The notes under the pieces: model-generated
Databases searched by the model: none
Told to the model about the DNA's origin: nothing
The model's input: only the letters and a program-made list of their open reading frames with translations
Shown here: positions 1-5,294 of the stretch, piece by piece
Position numbering within the stretch: position 1 is the first letter of the stretch
Layout of the letters: every line of letters begins with the position of its first letter
Origin: Sediminibacterium sp.
GTDB lineage: Bacteria > Bacteroidota > Bacteroidia > Chitinophagales > Chitinophagaceae
Direction: 5' to 3'
DNA: 7,452 nucleotides
NCBI GenBank assembly: GCA_028288645.1
Contig: JAQBNJ010000230.1
Coordinates: 1-7,452, forward strand
Position numbers and translations under genes: made by a program

Positions 1-474
1 TTTGATCTTGCGCTCAGCCACAAAACCATTATCGCCGTAGCAGGAAGTATTTTTTTAGTCAGCCTTGGTGTCTATACATTTTTTTTCAAAAAAGTAAAAG
101 TTGATGATGACAACAATATCGTAAATAAAAAATTCAGAAAACGTGACCTCACCGCAATCTTTTTTTCTGGGTTCCTGATCAATATCCTTAACCCCGGCGT
201 GTTCCTGTTCTGGTTTGCATGGACAACCGCTATCATCATTGATTCGCAAACAACGCCTCATCCTGCAGAGTATCGTTTCATAGTTTTTGGCACCTGTTTG
301 CTTTTTGTGTTGCTCACCGATATTGCAAAAGTTGCCATTGCCTCAAACCTGCGGTCCAAACTCACACCCAAAATACTCGGTACCATTAATAAAATATCGG
401 GACTGATACTGATCGGTTTTGGTATAGCGCTTTGTTGGGGGATATTGGCGTATGGGGATAAGCTGAGTCATTGA
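1..474 (+). CDS. LysE-family amino-acid exporter, 5'-truncated by window edge
   Basis: Frame 1 is open from the first base to the TGA at 472-474, giving 157 C-terminal residues; the true start lies outside the window. A GTG at 199 is in frame, but the reading frame upstream of it is clearly coding, so it is an internal codon. The protein has about four hydrophobic stretches: one near the left edge (IIAVAGSIFLVSLGVYTFFF), one around the motif INILNPGVFLFW, then FIVFGTCLLFVLLTDIAKV and ISGLILIGFGIALCWGILA. The Asn-Pro in a membrane helix followed by a final glycine-rich helix is typical of LysE/RhtB translocators, inner-membrane exporters of amino acids or related small molecules, usually about 200-230 residues long. 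The charged linker between the first two helices (KKVKVDDDNN...KKFRKRD) fits a cytoplasmic loop. The substrate cannot be read from sequence. No T-tract terminator follows; the next 385 bases are repeat-rich. Confidence 0.8.
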   Translation, partial: FDLALSHKTIIAVAGSIFLVSLGVYTFFFKKVKVDDDNNIVNKKFRKRDLTAIFFSGFLINILNPGVFLFWFAWTTAIIIDSQTTPHPAEYRFIVFGTCLLFVLLTDIAKVAIASNLRSKLTPKILGTINKISGLILIGFGIALCWGILAYGDKLSH

Positions 475-534
475 GAGGCGAATAGTGAGTAATGCGAGCC
501 TGATCTTGTCGGCAGACAGGTCATGGGTTGAATA

Positions 535-719
535 GAGCCATCGGCTCGGTTCATTTTGTAGCAACGGATTTTAATCCGTTGTTTGTAAATCCAGCATAGT
601 CCGGGAGTGCCGTAGGCACGGTGCATATATGGACCGAACCTACGGTTCTCACGGAACTTGTTATCTTTTGTTCAACGGATTAAAATCCATTGCTACAAAA
701 TGAATCGAGGCTACGCCTC
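535..719. repeat. Composite hairpin element, REP/BIME-like
   Basis: The element can be folded as one long imperfect hairpin. Outer arms at 551-581 and 673-703 are inverted complements over 31 bases with one mismatch, and pairing continues less well outward to 541 and 713. Within each arm lies a smaller near-palindrome, CGGATTTTAATCCG. The centre holds a second hairpin, 610-622 (CCGTAGGCACGGT) against 633-645 (ACCGAACCTACGG), extendable with mismatches to 601-654. Each outer end carries its own short hairpin: GAGCC-ATC-GGCTC at 535-547 and GAGGC-TAC-GCCTC at 707-719. Short hairpins at both ends of an inverted arrangement are how REP pairs (BIMEs) moved by RAYT/TnpA_REP transposases are built. 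That link is inferred; no transposase is present here. It contains no plausible ORF. Confidence 0.7.
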
Positions 720-859
720 TGCAATCTTCCTGATATTACAATTTCAACCTTTGAGTGACATGAATAGGCACAGTGAGTAACGCAACGATAGAAGTTGCAT
801 TCATTATTGACTATTGATCTTTCACTGCCCACCATTAACACTTTCTTAGCACCCGATTC
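720..859. other. Gene-free leader region with degenerate repeat-like sequence
   Basis: No ORF of note and no promoter close to the Bacteroidota consensus (TTTG, about 19 bases, TAnnTTTG) was found. The segment contains AGTGAGTAACGC (from 774), close to AGTGAGTAATGC on the other side of the hairpin element (from about 485), and a small GCAAC/GTTGC stem at 782-798. The stretch from about 806 to 840 (ATTGACTATTGATC, TTCACTGCCCACCATT) has the repeated 'ca-ctnacca/gaccatt' flavour also seen in the insert inside the NadR-like gene. It may be a decayed extragenic repeat. The promoter of the following gene should lie here but I cannot place it. Confidence 0.35.
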
Positions 860-1429
860 ATGTCTATCCTTTACCTTAGAACTGTGAAACTACTGCTCAT
901 CACAATATTCTTTTTTGGAACACTACATGCATTTTCGCAAAGCGACCTCCTTGTATTAAAAGAAAGAAACAGTACCATACAAACATGGATCCCAGGCAGC
1001 CTGATCAATTTCCAGTTCAGCAGCAAGCAATGGATCCAGGGTATCATCAAAACAGTTCGTAACGATTCGATCATTATGGAACGGATCAGTATTCAAACAG
1101 TGCCCAATCAATTTGGATTTGCCAGTATAGACACCGCAAAATTCGGACTGATGAAACTACATGTGAACGAAATTTACGGGATGCCGAAGAAAGATTATTC
1201 AGGCATATTCACCAACGGCGCACTACTCAAACTGGGCAGCGGCGCGTATATTTTTTTAAATCTTATCAATAGCCTAATACACAAAGAGGCATTGTTCAGT
1301 TCTGCAAACACTACAAGATTAGGAATAGCAGGCGGTGTTTTCTTGTTGGGAACGATCATGGGGTTGAGCCATAAGACCTATATCACGCTTGGTAAAAAAT
1401 ACCGCATGGAGATCATCCATACGCAATGA
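860..1429 (+). CDS. Hypothetical exported/membrane protein
   Basis: I do not recognise the family. The 189-residue product begins with a Sec signal peptide or anchor: Arg7-Lys10, a hydrophobic core LLLITIFFFGTL (11-22), then HAFSQ with likely cleavage after Ser26, a pattern common in Bacteroidota. The middle (about 40-110) looks beta-rich and holds WIQGIIKTVRNDSIIME, which resembles short barrel segments in secreted Bacteroidota proteins. Two hydrophobic stretches follow: KLGSGAYIFLNLINSLI (about 124-140) and LGIAGGVFLLGTIMGL (about 154-169), so the mature protein may be membrane-bound. The tail is basic (KTYITLGKKYRMEI). ATG 860 is chosen; a GTG at 884 would also keep the signal peptide, and no Shine-Dalgarno decides between them. 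Its TGA stop directly abuts the stop of the convergent sigma gene. Function unknown. Confidence 0.6.
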   Translation: MSILYLRTVKLLLITIFFFGTLHAFSQSDLLVLKERNSTIQTWIPGSLINFQFSSKQWIQGIIKTVRNDSIIMERISIQTVPNQFGFASIDTAKFGLMKLHVNEIYGMPKKDYSGIFTNGALLKLGSGAYIFLNLINSLIHKEALFSSANTTRLGIAGGVFLLGTIMGLSHKTYITLGKKYRMEIIHTQ

Positions 1430-2677
1430 TCAGCTGCGCTTTATTTTCTTTTCGCGTTCTGCGATCTTATTACCAATAAGCGCTTTATCTGCAATGGACC
1501 TCGCAAGCGACAATGCGCTTTGAAAATGTGATAGCGCTTTCGCATCATCAATATCCGAATACAATTCACCTAAAAGGGAATGATATAAATGATGATTGTT
1601 AAGCCCTAATTTTTCCGCTTCAACGATGGCTTCCCCTTTGCTATTGGCTTTTGACAACGCATAGGTTCTGTTCAGCGCAGCTATGGGCGAATATTCAATT
1701 TGCAGGAGACGGTTGTATAACTGCAAAATATTCTCCCATTTTTCTTTGGTATCTGCCTGAATTGTGTGCCAGTAAGCAATGGCCGCTTCCAGGTGGTATT
1801 TTGAAATTTCATTTCCGCCTGAGGAAAGGTTCAGGTAATATTCTCCGCGGGTGATCAGTTCCCGGTCCCACAAATTGGCATCCTGGTTTTGGTAGAGAAC
1901 TGATTCGCCGTTGGCATCTGTTCTTGCCTCAAACCGTGAAGACTGAAAACACATCAGCGCGAACAACGCGTTTACAAATGGTTTGTTGGTTGATGGATTG
2001 TCTATCAGCAGGTAGTTTAACCGCATCGCTTCCAGGCAAAGATCTTTCCTGAGCGTACTATCACTGCCGGAGGAATAATAACCTTCATTAAACAATAAGT
2101 ACAAAGTGGTAAGAACCGTTTCCAAACGTTTACCGATCTCTTCATCTGCAGGGAGCTCGATTTTCACATTTTCAATTCTTAGTTTTTCTTTTGCGCGGAA
2201 AAGACGTTTGTTGATCGTCTCTTTATTGGTTAAAAAAGCATCCGCAATTTCATTGATCCCGAAACCGCAGAGTATTCGGAGCGCCAGCCCCACCTGCGCT
2301 TCAACGGGAATGGATGGATCGCAAATGGCAAACAGCATTTGTAACTGGCTATCAGTAATATTCTTATCGGAAAGATCGATCTCTATCTCTTCGTTACCGG
2401 GCGATAGATATTGTAATTGCTTAGCCACTTTCTGTTTAAAAACCGCATCGTGTTTAAACTGGTCCTTTGCTTTGTTCTTTGCAACGGTGTATAACCATGC
2501 CACAGGATTCGGCGGCAATCCTTTAATACTCCATGTTTCAGAAGCGAGTAAGAAAGTATCGCTTGCAATATCTTCCGCGATCTCGATATGATCGATACCG
2601 AAAAGTTTACAGAGTACAACGGTGATCTTCCGGTACTCGGTTCTGAATAAATGCGGTATCAATTCCGGTTGTTCCAT
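1430..2677 (-). CDS. ECF42-like RNA polymerase sigma factor with C-terminal helical extension
   Basis: The 415-residue protein has sigma region 2 at about 10-78 (core DIASDTFLLASETW, then PVAWLYTVAKNKAKDQF), region 4 at about 110-165 (SIPVEAQVGLALRILCGFGINEIADAF then TNKETINKRLFRAKEKL, a helix-turn-helix), and an extension of about 230 residues starting with the hallmark YLLFNEGY (193-200). That extension (DUF6596, TPR-like) marks the ECF42 group, whose members usually lack an anti-sigma factor and sit beside a DGPF/YCII gene, exactly the case here. In studied members the extension is needed for activity. The frame stays open upstream to an ATG at 2749, but those 24 extra codons (MFACIHVLLN...) run through two perfect inverted repeats and do not resemble sigma sequence, so MEQPEL at 2677 is the better start. 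The stop abuts that of the convergent gene. Target genes are unknown; the adjacent YCII gene is the obvious candidate. Confidence 0.88.
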   Translation of the reverse strand: MEQPELIPHLFRTEYRKITVVLCKLFGIDHIEIAEDIASDTFLLASETWSIKGLPPNPVAWLYTVAKNKAKDQFKHDAVFKQKVAKQLQYLSPGNEEIEIDLSDKNITDSQLQMLFAICDPSIPVEAQVGLALRILCGFGINEIADAFLTNKETINKRLFRAKEKLRIENVKIELPADEEIGKRLETVLTTLYLLFNEGYYSSGSDSTLRKDLCLEAMRLNYLLIDNPSTNKPFVNALFALMCFQSSRFEARTDANGESVLYQNQDANLWDRELITRGEYYLNLSSGGNEISKYHLEAAIAYWHTIQADTKEKWENILQLYNRLLQIEYSPIAALNRTYALSKANSKGEAIVEAEKLGLNNHHLYHSLLGELYSDIDDAKALSHFQSALSLARSIADKALIGNKIAEREKKIKRS

Positions 2678-2684
2678 AAATAGG

Positions 2685-2712
2685 GAAGTCTTTGTAAACA
2701 TACAAAGACTTC
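2685..2712 (-). promoter_or_regulatory. Perfect 12-bp inverted repeat just upstream of the sigma gene start
   Basis: GAAGTCTTTGTA (2685-2696) and TACAAAGACTTC (2701-2712) are exact inverted complements around a four-base loop. The repeat ends seven bases before the chosen ATG (2677) on the minus strand, so it lies in the leader RNA or in an operator. No T-tract follows, so it is not a classic terminator. It could mask the ribosome binding region or bind a dimeric regulator; which one is inference. The -7-like sequence TATGTTTA (2702-2695, minus) lies across its centre, but no matching -33 box was found. Confidence 0.5.
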
Positions 2713-2720
2713 GAAAAATG

Positions 2721-2760
2721 TTCAGGAGTACATGTATGCAGGCAAACATGTACTCCTGAA
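2721..2760. terminator. Perfect 15-bp hairpin between the YCII and sigma genes, possible bidirectional terminator
   Basis: TTCAGGAGTACATGT (2721-2735) and ACATGTACTCCTGAA (2746-2760) pair perfectly around a ten-base loop. On the plus strand six T follow immediately (2761-2766); on the minus strand the stem is followed by CATTTTTCG. It begins 17 bases after the YCII stop on the minus strand, so it can end or attenuate YCII transcription before the sigma gene. The run of six T favours the plus direction, where it would stop antisense transcription through the sigma gene's 5' end. A candidate sigma-gene promoter overlaps it, so an operator role is also possible. Confidence 0.6.
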
Positions 2761-2772
2761 TTTTTTGTGCAA
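2743..2772 (-). promoter_or_regulatory. Candidate Bacteroidota-type promoter for the sigma gene
   Basis: On the minus strand, TTG at 2772-2770 is followed after 19 bases by CATGTTTG (2750-2743), seven of eight matches to the TAnnTTTG -7 element of the Bacteroidota primary sigma factor, at the expected spacing. Transcription would begin near 2736, leaving a leader of about 60 bases that contains the second hairpin (2685-2712). The promoter elements overlap the 15-bp inverted repeat. Placed by eye only; the -33 box is short and common. Confidence 0.3.
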
Positions 2773-2777
2773 TGAAA

Positions 2778-3119
2778 TTACATGGGGTTGATCTCTCTCA
2801 CTTCCACATTTCCGCCCACTTCCAGAATAGGGCAACCTGCTGCCAGCGCTGTTGCTTCATCCAGCGAATCTGCTTTCACCAGTGTATAGCCGCCGATGAG
2901 TTCTTTGATCTCGGTGTAAGGGCCATCGGTAATTACATTGTTTGCCTTTACAACCTTACCGCCGGATGTAAGCCTGTTCCCGCGGTCAACCAGTTTGTTC
3001 TGCGCAGCGATACCGCCAACCCAGTCCATCCATTTTTTCATCATGGCCTGCATTTCTTCGGGTGAACCCTGTGGCATGGCCTTGTAATCGTTCCTGAATA
3101 CAAATAAAAACTCTTTCAT
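2778..3119 (-). CDS. YCII/DGPF-domain protein, ECF42 partner
   Basis: This 113-residue protein matches the YCII-related (DGPF) family from end to end: MKEFLFVFRNDY at the start, a helix with EEMQAMMKKWMDWV (21-34), NRLTSGGKVV (48-57), ITDGPYTEIKELIGGYTLVKA (63-83) where the DGPF motif appears as DGPY, then SLDEATALAAGCP (85-97) and GGNVEVREI (102-110). The fold is a small ferredoxin-like domain; enzymatic activity of this branch is not established. Genes of this family are characteristically next to, and often controlled by, ECF42 sigma factors, as here: the sigma gene starts 100 bases downstream on the same strand. ATG 3119 is well supported because the family begins with this strand. The 152-base gap to the divergent mtgA gene should hold its promoter, but no good match was found. 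Confidence 0.88.
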   Translation of the reverse strand: MKEFLFVFRNDYKAMPQGSPEEMQAMMKKWMDWVGGIAAQNKLVDRGNRLTSGGKVVKANNVITDGPYTEIKELIGGYTLVKADSLDEATALAAGCPILEVGGNVEVREINPM

Positions 3120-3271
3120 TTTGTTTGATTTTGATGGTTAAAACAGAATAACGACCGGGGTTTTACAAATTGGACAAAAAGGTAAATTTTTTTCTTCATC
3201 CAATAGCAATTTGGAAATTACCGCGTCCCGAAAAGGAAAGACCCAAACCGGTTTTGTATCTTGCTCCACAC

Positions 3272-3994
3272 ATGAAAGCCAAAGCCAAGCAACTGCTGAA
3301 AAGAACCTGGTGGTGGATCAAATGGATCTCTATCTGGGGATTCGTTTCCTCCCTGCTTTATATTATCATCTGCCGTTGGGTAATGCCACCGATCACCATT
3401 ACGCAGATCACCAATAGTTTTGGCTATGGATTGAAACGCGATTATGTAAGCTGGGACGAAATATCCTATAACGTTAAACTCGCTGCTATTGCCAGCGAGG
3501 ACCAGGCTTTCCCCGACCATGGCGGCTTTGACTGGGATGCGATCGAAAAAAGCCTCAGGCCAAAAAAGAAAAATAAAAAAACAAAGATCCCTTTGGGAGG
3601 AGGAGCGAGTACGCTTACGCAGCAGGTTGCCAAGAATGTTTTTTTGTGGCAGGGCGGCGGCATCACACGTTATATCCGAAAGGTTCCCGAAATGTACTAT
3701 ACCAAAATGATTGAATGGTTCTGGGGCAAGAAACGCATTTTAGAAGTTTACCTGAATGTAGTGGAAATGGGTCCGGGTATATTTGGTATTGAAGCGGCCT
3801 CTCAAAAATATTTTGGAAAGAGTGCCAAAAAATTAAGCCGTGCCGAAGCTGCCATGATCATTGCCTGTTTACCTAATCCCAAACGCTTCACCGTAAAACC
3901 CTTGAGCGGCCGTGTTGCCTGGCGTTATCCCTGGATAGTTCAGCAGATGGGTAATATTGAAGATGATGAGGATGTGCAGACGATTATAAGATAG
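3272..3994 (+). CDS. mtgA: Monofunctional biosynthetic peptidoglycan transglycosylase
   Basis: Family GT51 enzyme that polymerises lipid II into glycan strands on the outer face of the inner membrane. The 240-residue product has one N-terminal membrane segment (about 18-37, ISIWGFVSSLLYIIICRW) and no transpeptidase domain, as expected for MtgA. Motif 1 is EDQAFPDHGGFDW (76-88), with Glu76 the expected catalytic base; motif 2 is GGGASTLTQQVAKNVFLW (109-126); motif 3 is RKVPEMYYTKMIE (136-148); then KKRILEVYLNVVEMGPGIFGIEAA (153-176) and LSRAEAAMIIACLPNP (188-203). All expected GT51 motifs are present. The frame also runs upstream to a TTG at 3170, but those 34 codons resemble no MtgA N-terminus, and ATG 3272 gives the usual length with a Lys-rich stretch before the membrane helix. 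It is divergent from the YCII gene and is followed by an inverted repeat. Confidence 0.93.
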   Translation: MKAKAKQLLKRTWWWIKWISIWGFVSSLLYIIICRWVMPPITITQITNSFGYGLKRDYVSWDEISYNVKLAAIASEDQAFPDHGGFDWDAIEKSLRPKKKNKKTKIPLGGGASTLTQQVAKNVFLWQGGGITRYIRKVPEMYYTKMIEWFWGKKRILEVYLNVVEMGPGIFGIEAASQKYFGKSAKKLSRAEAAMIIACLPNPKRFTVKPLSGRVAWRYPWIVQQMGNIEDDEDVQTIIR

Positions 3995-4003
3995 TGAAGA
4001 TCT

Positions 4004-4064
4004 AACCGTGCCTCTGTGTCTCTGTGTGAGAATAATTTGCACACAGAGACACAGAGGCACGGTT
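4004..4064. repeat. Perfect 25-bp inverted repeat, 'CTCTGTGTCTCTGTG' family (copy 1)
   Basis: Arms 4004-4028 and 4040-4064 are exact inverted complements around an 11-base A/T-rich loop, and pairing continues outward (TCTA/TAGA) if one base bulges. The arm core is CCTCTGTGTCTCTGTGTG. It lies nine bases after the mtgA stop and ahead of the methyltransferase gene. No T-tract follows on either strand, so it is not a standard intrinsic terminator, although so stable a stem could still protect the mtgA transcript's 3' end. It shares its half-site with the repeats at 4571-4694 and 5975-6037. Confidence 0.85.
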
Positions 4065-4111
4065 TAGAACTTGCGGGTAAAGAATCCTTTACTTATTTAT
4101 AAGCATCGTAT

Positions 4112-4570
4112 ATGGAAATAATATTACAACCAATTGCAACCGTTGTCAATCAGCGTTCAACACCAACAGATGATTTTTGGGGAGACACGATCTCTGAGAT
4201 CCGTTTGGCTGAGCATATTCCCGATGAGGCATTGGACAACATCGAAAGCTTTTCTCATTTAGAGATCATCTATTATTTCGATAAAGCATCAAATGATGAT
4301 ATCGTTTTTTCCGGAAGACCGCGTGGTAATCCTGACTATCCGAAAGTCGGCATTTTTGTACAACGCAAAAAAGACCGCCCCAATCACATAGGGCTTTGTA
4401 CGGTTGAATTACTTGAGCACAAAGGCCGTTCCATCTTTGTAAAATTTCTTGATGCGATCAGCGGAACACCCATTCTCGATATTAAACCCGTGATCAAAGA
4501 GTTCGGTGTTAAAAAAGAAATTATTCAGCCCGACTGGGTATCCGATCTCATGAAAGATTACTGGAAGTAA
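4112..4570 (+). CDS. TrmO/TsaA (YaeB)-family SAM-dependent methyltransferase, single-domain
   Basis: The 152-residue product matches the TsaA/TrmO beta-barrel domain from end to end: PIATVVNQR (7-15), WGDTISEIRL (23-32), ALDNIESFSHLEIIYYF (40-56), RPRGNPDYPKVGIFVQR (69-85), RPNHIGLCTVELL (89-101), FLDAISGTPILDIKPV (112-127) and a terminal QPDWVSDLMKDYW. E. coli TrmO uses SAM to N6-methylate t6A37 in certain tRNAs, but it is about 235 residues with an extra C-terminal domain. This protein stops after the SAM-binding barrel, like the short archaeal and bacterial homologues whose substrate is not established, so a tRNA role is only an inference. ATG 4112 fits the start of the domain. No clear Shine-Dalgarno precedes it. 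It lies between two members of the same palindromic repeat family. Confidence 0.85.
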   Translation: MEIILQPIATVVNQRSTPTDDFWGDTISEIRLAEHIPDEALDNIESFSHLEIIYYFDKASNDDIVFSGRPRGNPDYPKVGIFVQRKKDRPNHIGLCTVELLEHKGRSIFVKFLDAISGTPILDIKPVIKEFGVKKEIIQPDWVSDLMKDYWK

Positions 4571-4694
4571 AACTCTGTGAACCTCTGTGTACTCCGTGTC
4601 TCTGTGGTGAAAAAATATTTTGCATTTCGGTATGCTATTATCGAAGCGAAGGATTCACCACAGAGACACGGAGGGCACAGAGATACACAGAGAG
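4571..4694. repeat. Long imperfect inverted repeat, same family (copy 2), in a convergent gene gap
   Basis: Arms 4571-4611 and 4654-4694 pair at 35 of 41 positions; the inner 20 bases (4592-4611 against 4654-4673, CTCCGTGTCTCTGTGGTGAA) pair perfectly. Each arm also carries tandem CTCTGTG units. The 42-base loop includes TTCG/CGAA, which could add a small inner stem. It fills nearly the whole gap between the methyltransferase gene (+) and the NadR-like gene (-), beginning directly after the stop at 4568-4570. It may end transcription from both sides, but flanking T-tracts are weak (TTTTA on the minus strand). Confidence 0.8.
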
Positions 4695-4699
4695 GGAAC

Positions 4700-5290
4700 T
4701 TAATGCAGGTATTCCTCAACAGCATCAATAGCTGTAATTAATCTCTCCTCATAATCACCGCTGATCTCTACCCAGGGAACTTTTTGATTGATGAGAAGAT
4801 CTTTATAAATATGGTAGAGTTCTTTACGGGTAGCCTCGTCAGGATATTCACGAAGCTCATCTTTTACCCAGGGAAGATCTGTATTGCAGAGTAAATAAAG
4901 ATCATATTCGCGGCTCACGATCTGGTCGAGAACGAACTGATGGCATTTACCAAAAACATATTCGCACCATACTTTCATTACATACATATCGGTGTCTACA
5001 AACAAGAATGGCGAGTGGTGAGTGGTGAGAAGAGAGTGAGGATTTACCCAGGTGCGGTCACTTACCAGCGACCATTGGCTTTTAACAAGGGCCGTATATT
5101 CCTCTTCCATCGCTACCTGGCCTTTGGCAATGGTGAGCAGGTCATCAAAATCGTATTCCATTCCATTGGTCAAAAGATATTCGCGCGCAAACTCGGGGCA
5201 CCATTGCATTCCATAATGTTGCGCCAGCAATTCACACAAAGTACTTTTGCCGGTTGATTCGGGGCCGATGATGACAATCTTCTTGATCAT
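4700..5290 (-). CDS. NadR-like nicotinamide riboside kinase (kinase domain only)
   Basis: P-loop kinase of the NadR ribosylnicotinamide-kinase type, which phosphorylates nicotinamide riboside to NMN for NAD salvage. The 196-residue protein starts with the Walker A loop GPESTGKST (9-17), then WCPEFAREYLL (30-40), AKGQVAMEEEY (55-65), FLFVDTDMYVMKVWCEYVFG (95-114) with the Asp pair expected for nucleoside and metal binding, LYLLCNTDLPWVKDELRE (131-148) and VPWVEISGDYEERL (171-184). It lacks the N-terminal adenylyltransferase and repressor domains of enteric NadR, as is usual when paired with pnuC; pnuC ends four bases upstream, so the two are surely one operon. Residues about 71-93 (SQWSLVSDRT...THHS) interrupt the usual spacing between the EEEY helix and FVDTD, and coincide with a palindromic repeat at DNA level. 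The frame is intact. I left out the symbol because only the kinase half of NadR is present. Confidence 0.85.
   Translation of the reverse strand: MIKKIVIIGPESTGKSTLCELLAQHYGMQWCPEFAREYLLTNGMEYDFDDLLTIAKGQVAMEEEYTALVKSQWSLVSDRTWVNPHSLLTTHHSPFLFVDTDMYVMKVWCEYVFGKCHQFVLDQIVSREYDLYLLCNTDLPWVKDELREYPDEATRKELYHIYKDLLINQKVPWVEISGDYEERLITAIDAVEEYLH
5007..5076. repeat. Palindromic repeat segment inside the NadR-like coding sequence
   Basis: On the plus strand AATGGCGAGTGGTGAGTGGTGA (split as 5007-5018 and 5019-5028) is roughly the inverted complement of 5058-5076 (TCACTTACCAGCGACCATT): about 15 of 18 positions agree if two single-base gaps are allowed. The left half holds GAGTGGT twice in tandem (5013-5019, 5020-5026). 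The segment corresponds to kinase residues that I cannot match to the family, and its length keeps the frame. The simplest reading is an extragenic palindrome inserted in frame and now translated. Confidence 0.5.
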
Positions 5291-5294
5291 TCAA

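Noticed and set aside
499..520. Terminator for the LysE-family gene at the CCTG...GTCGGCAGACAGG sequence
   Set aside because: Only a weak imperfect stem and no T-tract follows on the plus strand.
2106..2591. 161-residue plus-strand ORF opposite the sigma gene
   Set aside because: It is a Ser-rich shadow frame antisense to conserved sigma regions 2 and 4, with no family resemblance.
2678..2749. N-terminal extension of the sigma factor from ATG 2749
   Set aside because: The 24 codons run across two perfect inverted repeats and encode nothing sigma-like; ATG 2677 starts at the expected region 2 leader.
3120..3169. Promoter for the YCII gene (TATTCTG with an upstream TTTG)
   Set aside because: The -7-like box is a poor match and the spacing (15 or 24 bases) does not fit the Bacteroidota consensus.
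3170..3271. Upstream TTG start for mtgA, adding 34 residues
   Set aside because: A TTG start with no ribosome binding support, and the added segment resembles no MtgA N-terminus; ATG 3272 gives the usual 240 residues and membrane topology.
4940..5257. 105-residue plus-strand ORF opposite the NadR-like gene
   Set aside because: It is antisense to the conserved kinase motifs and has no recognisable domain.
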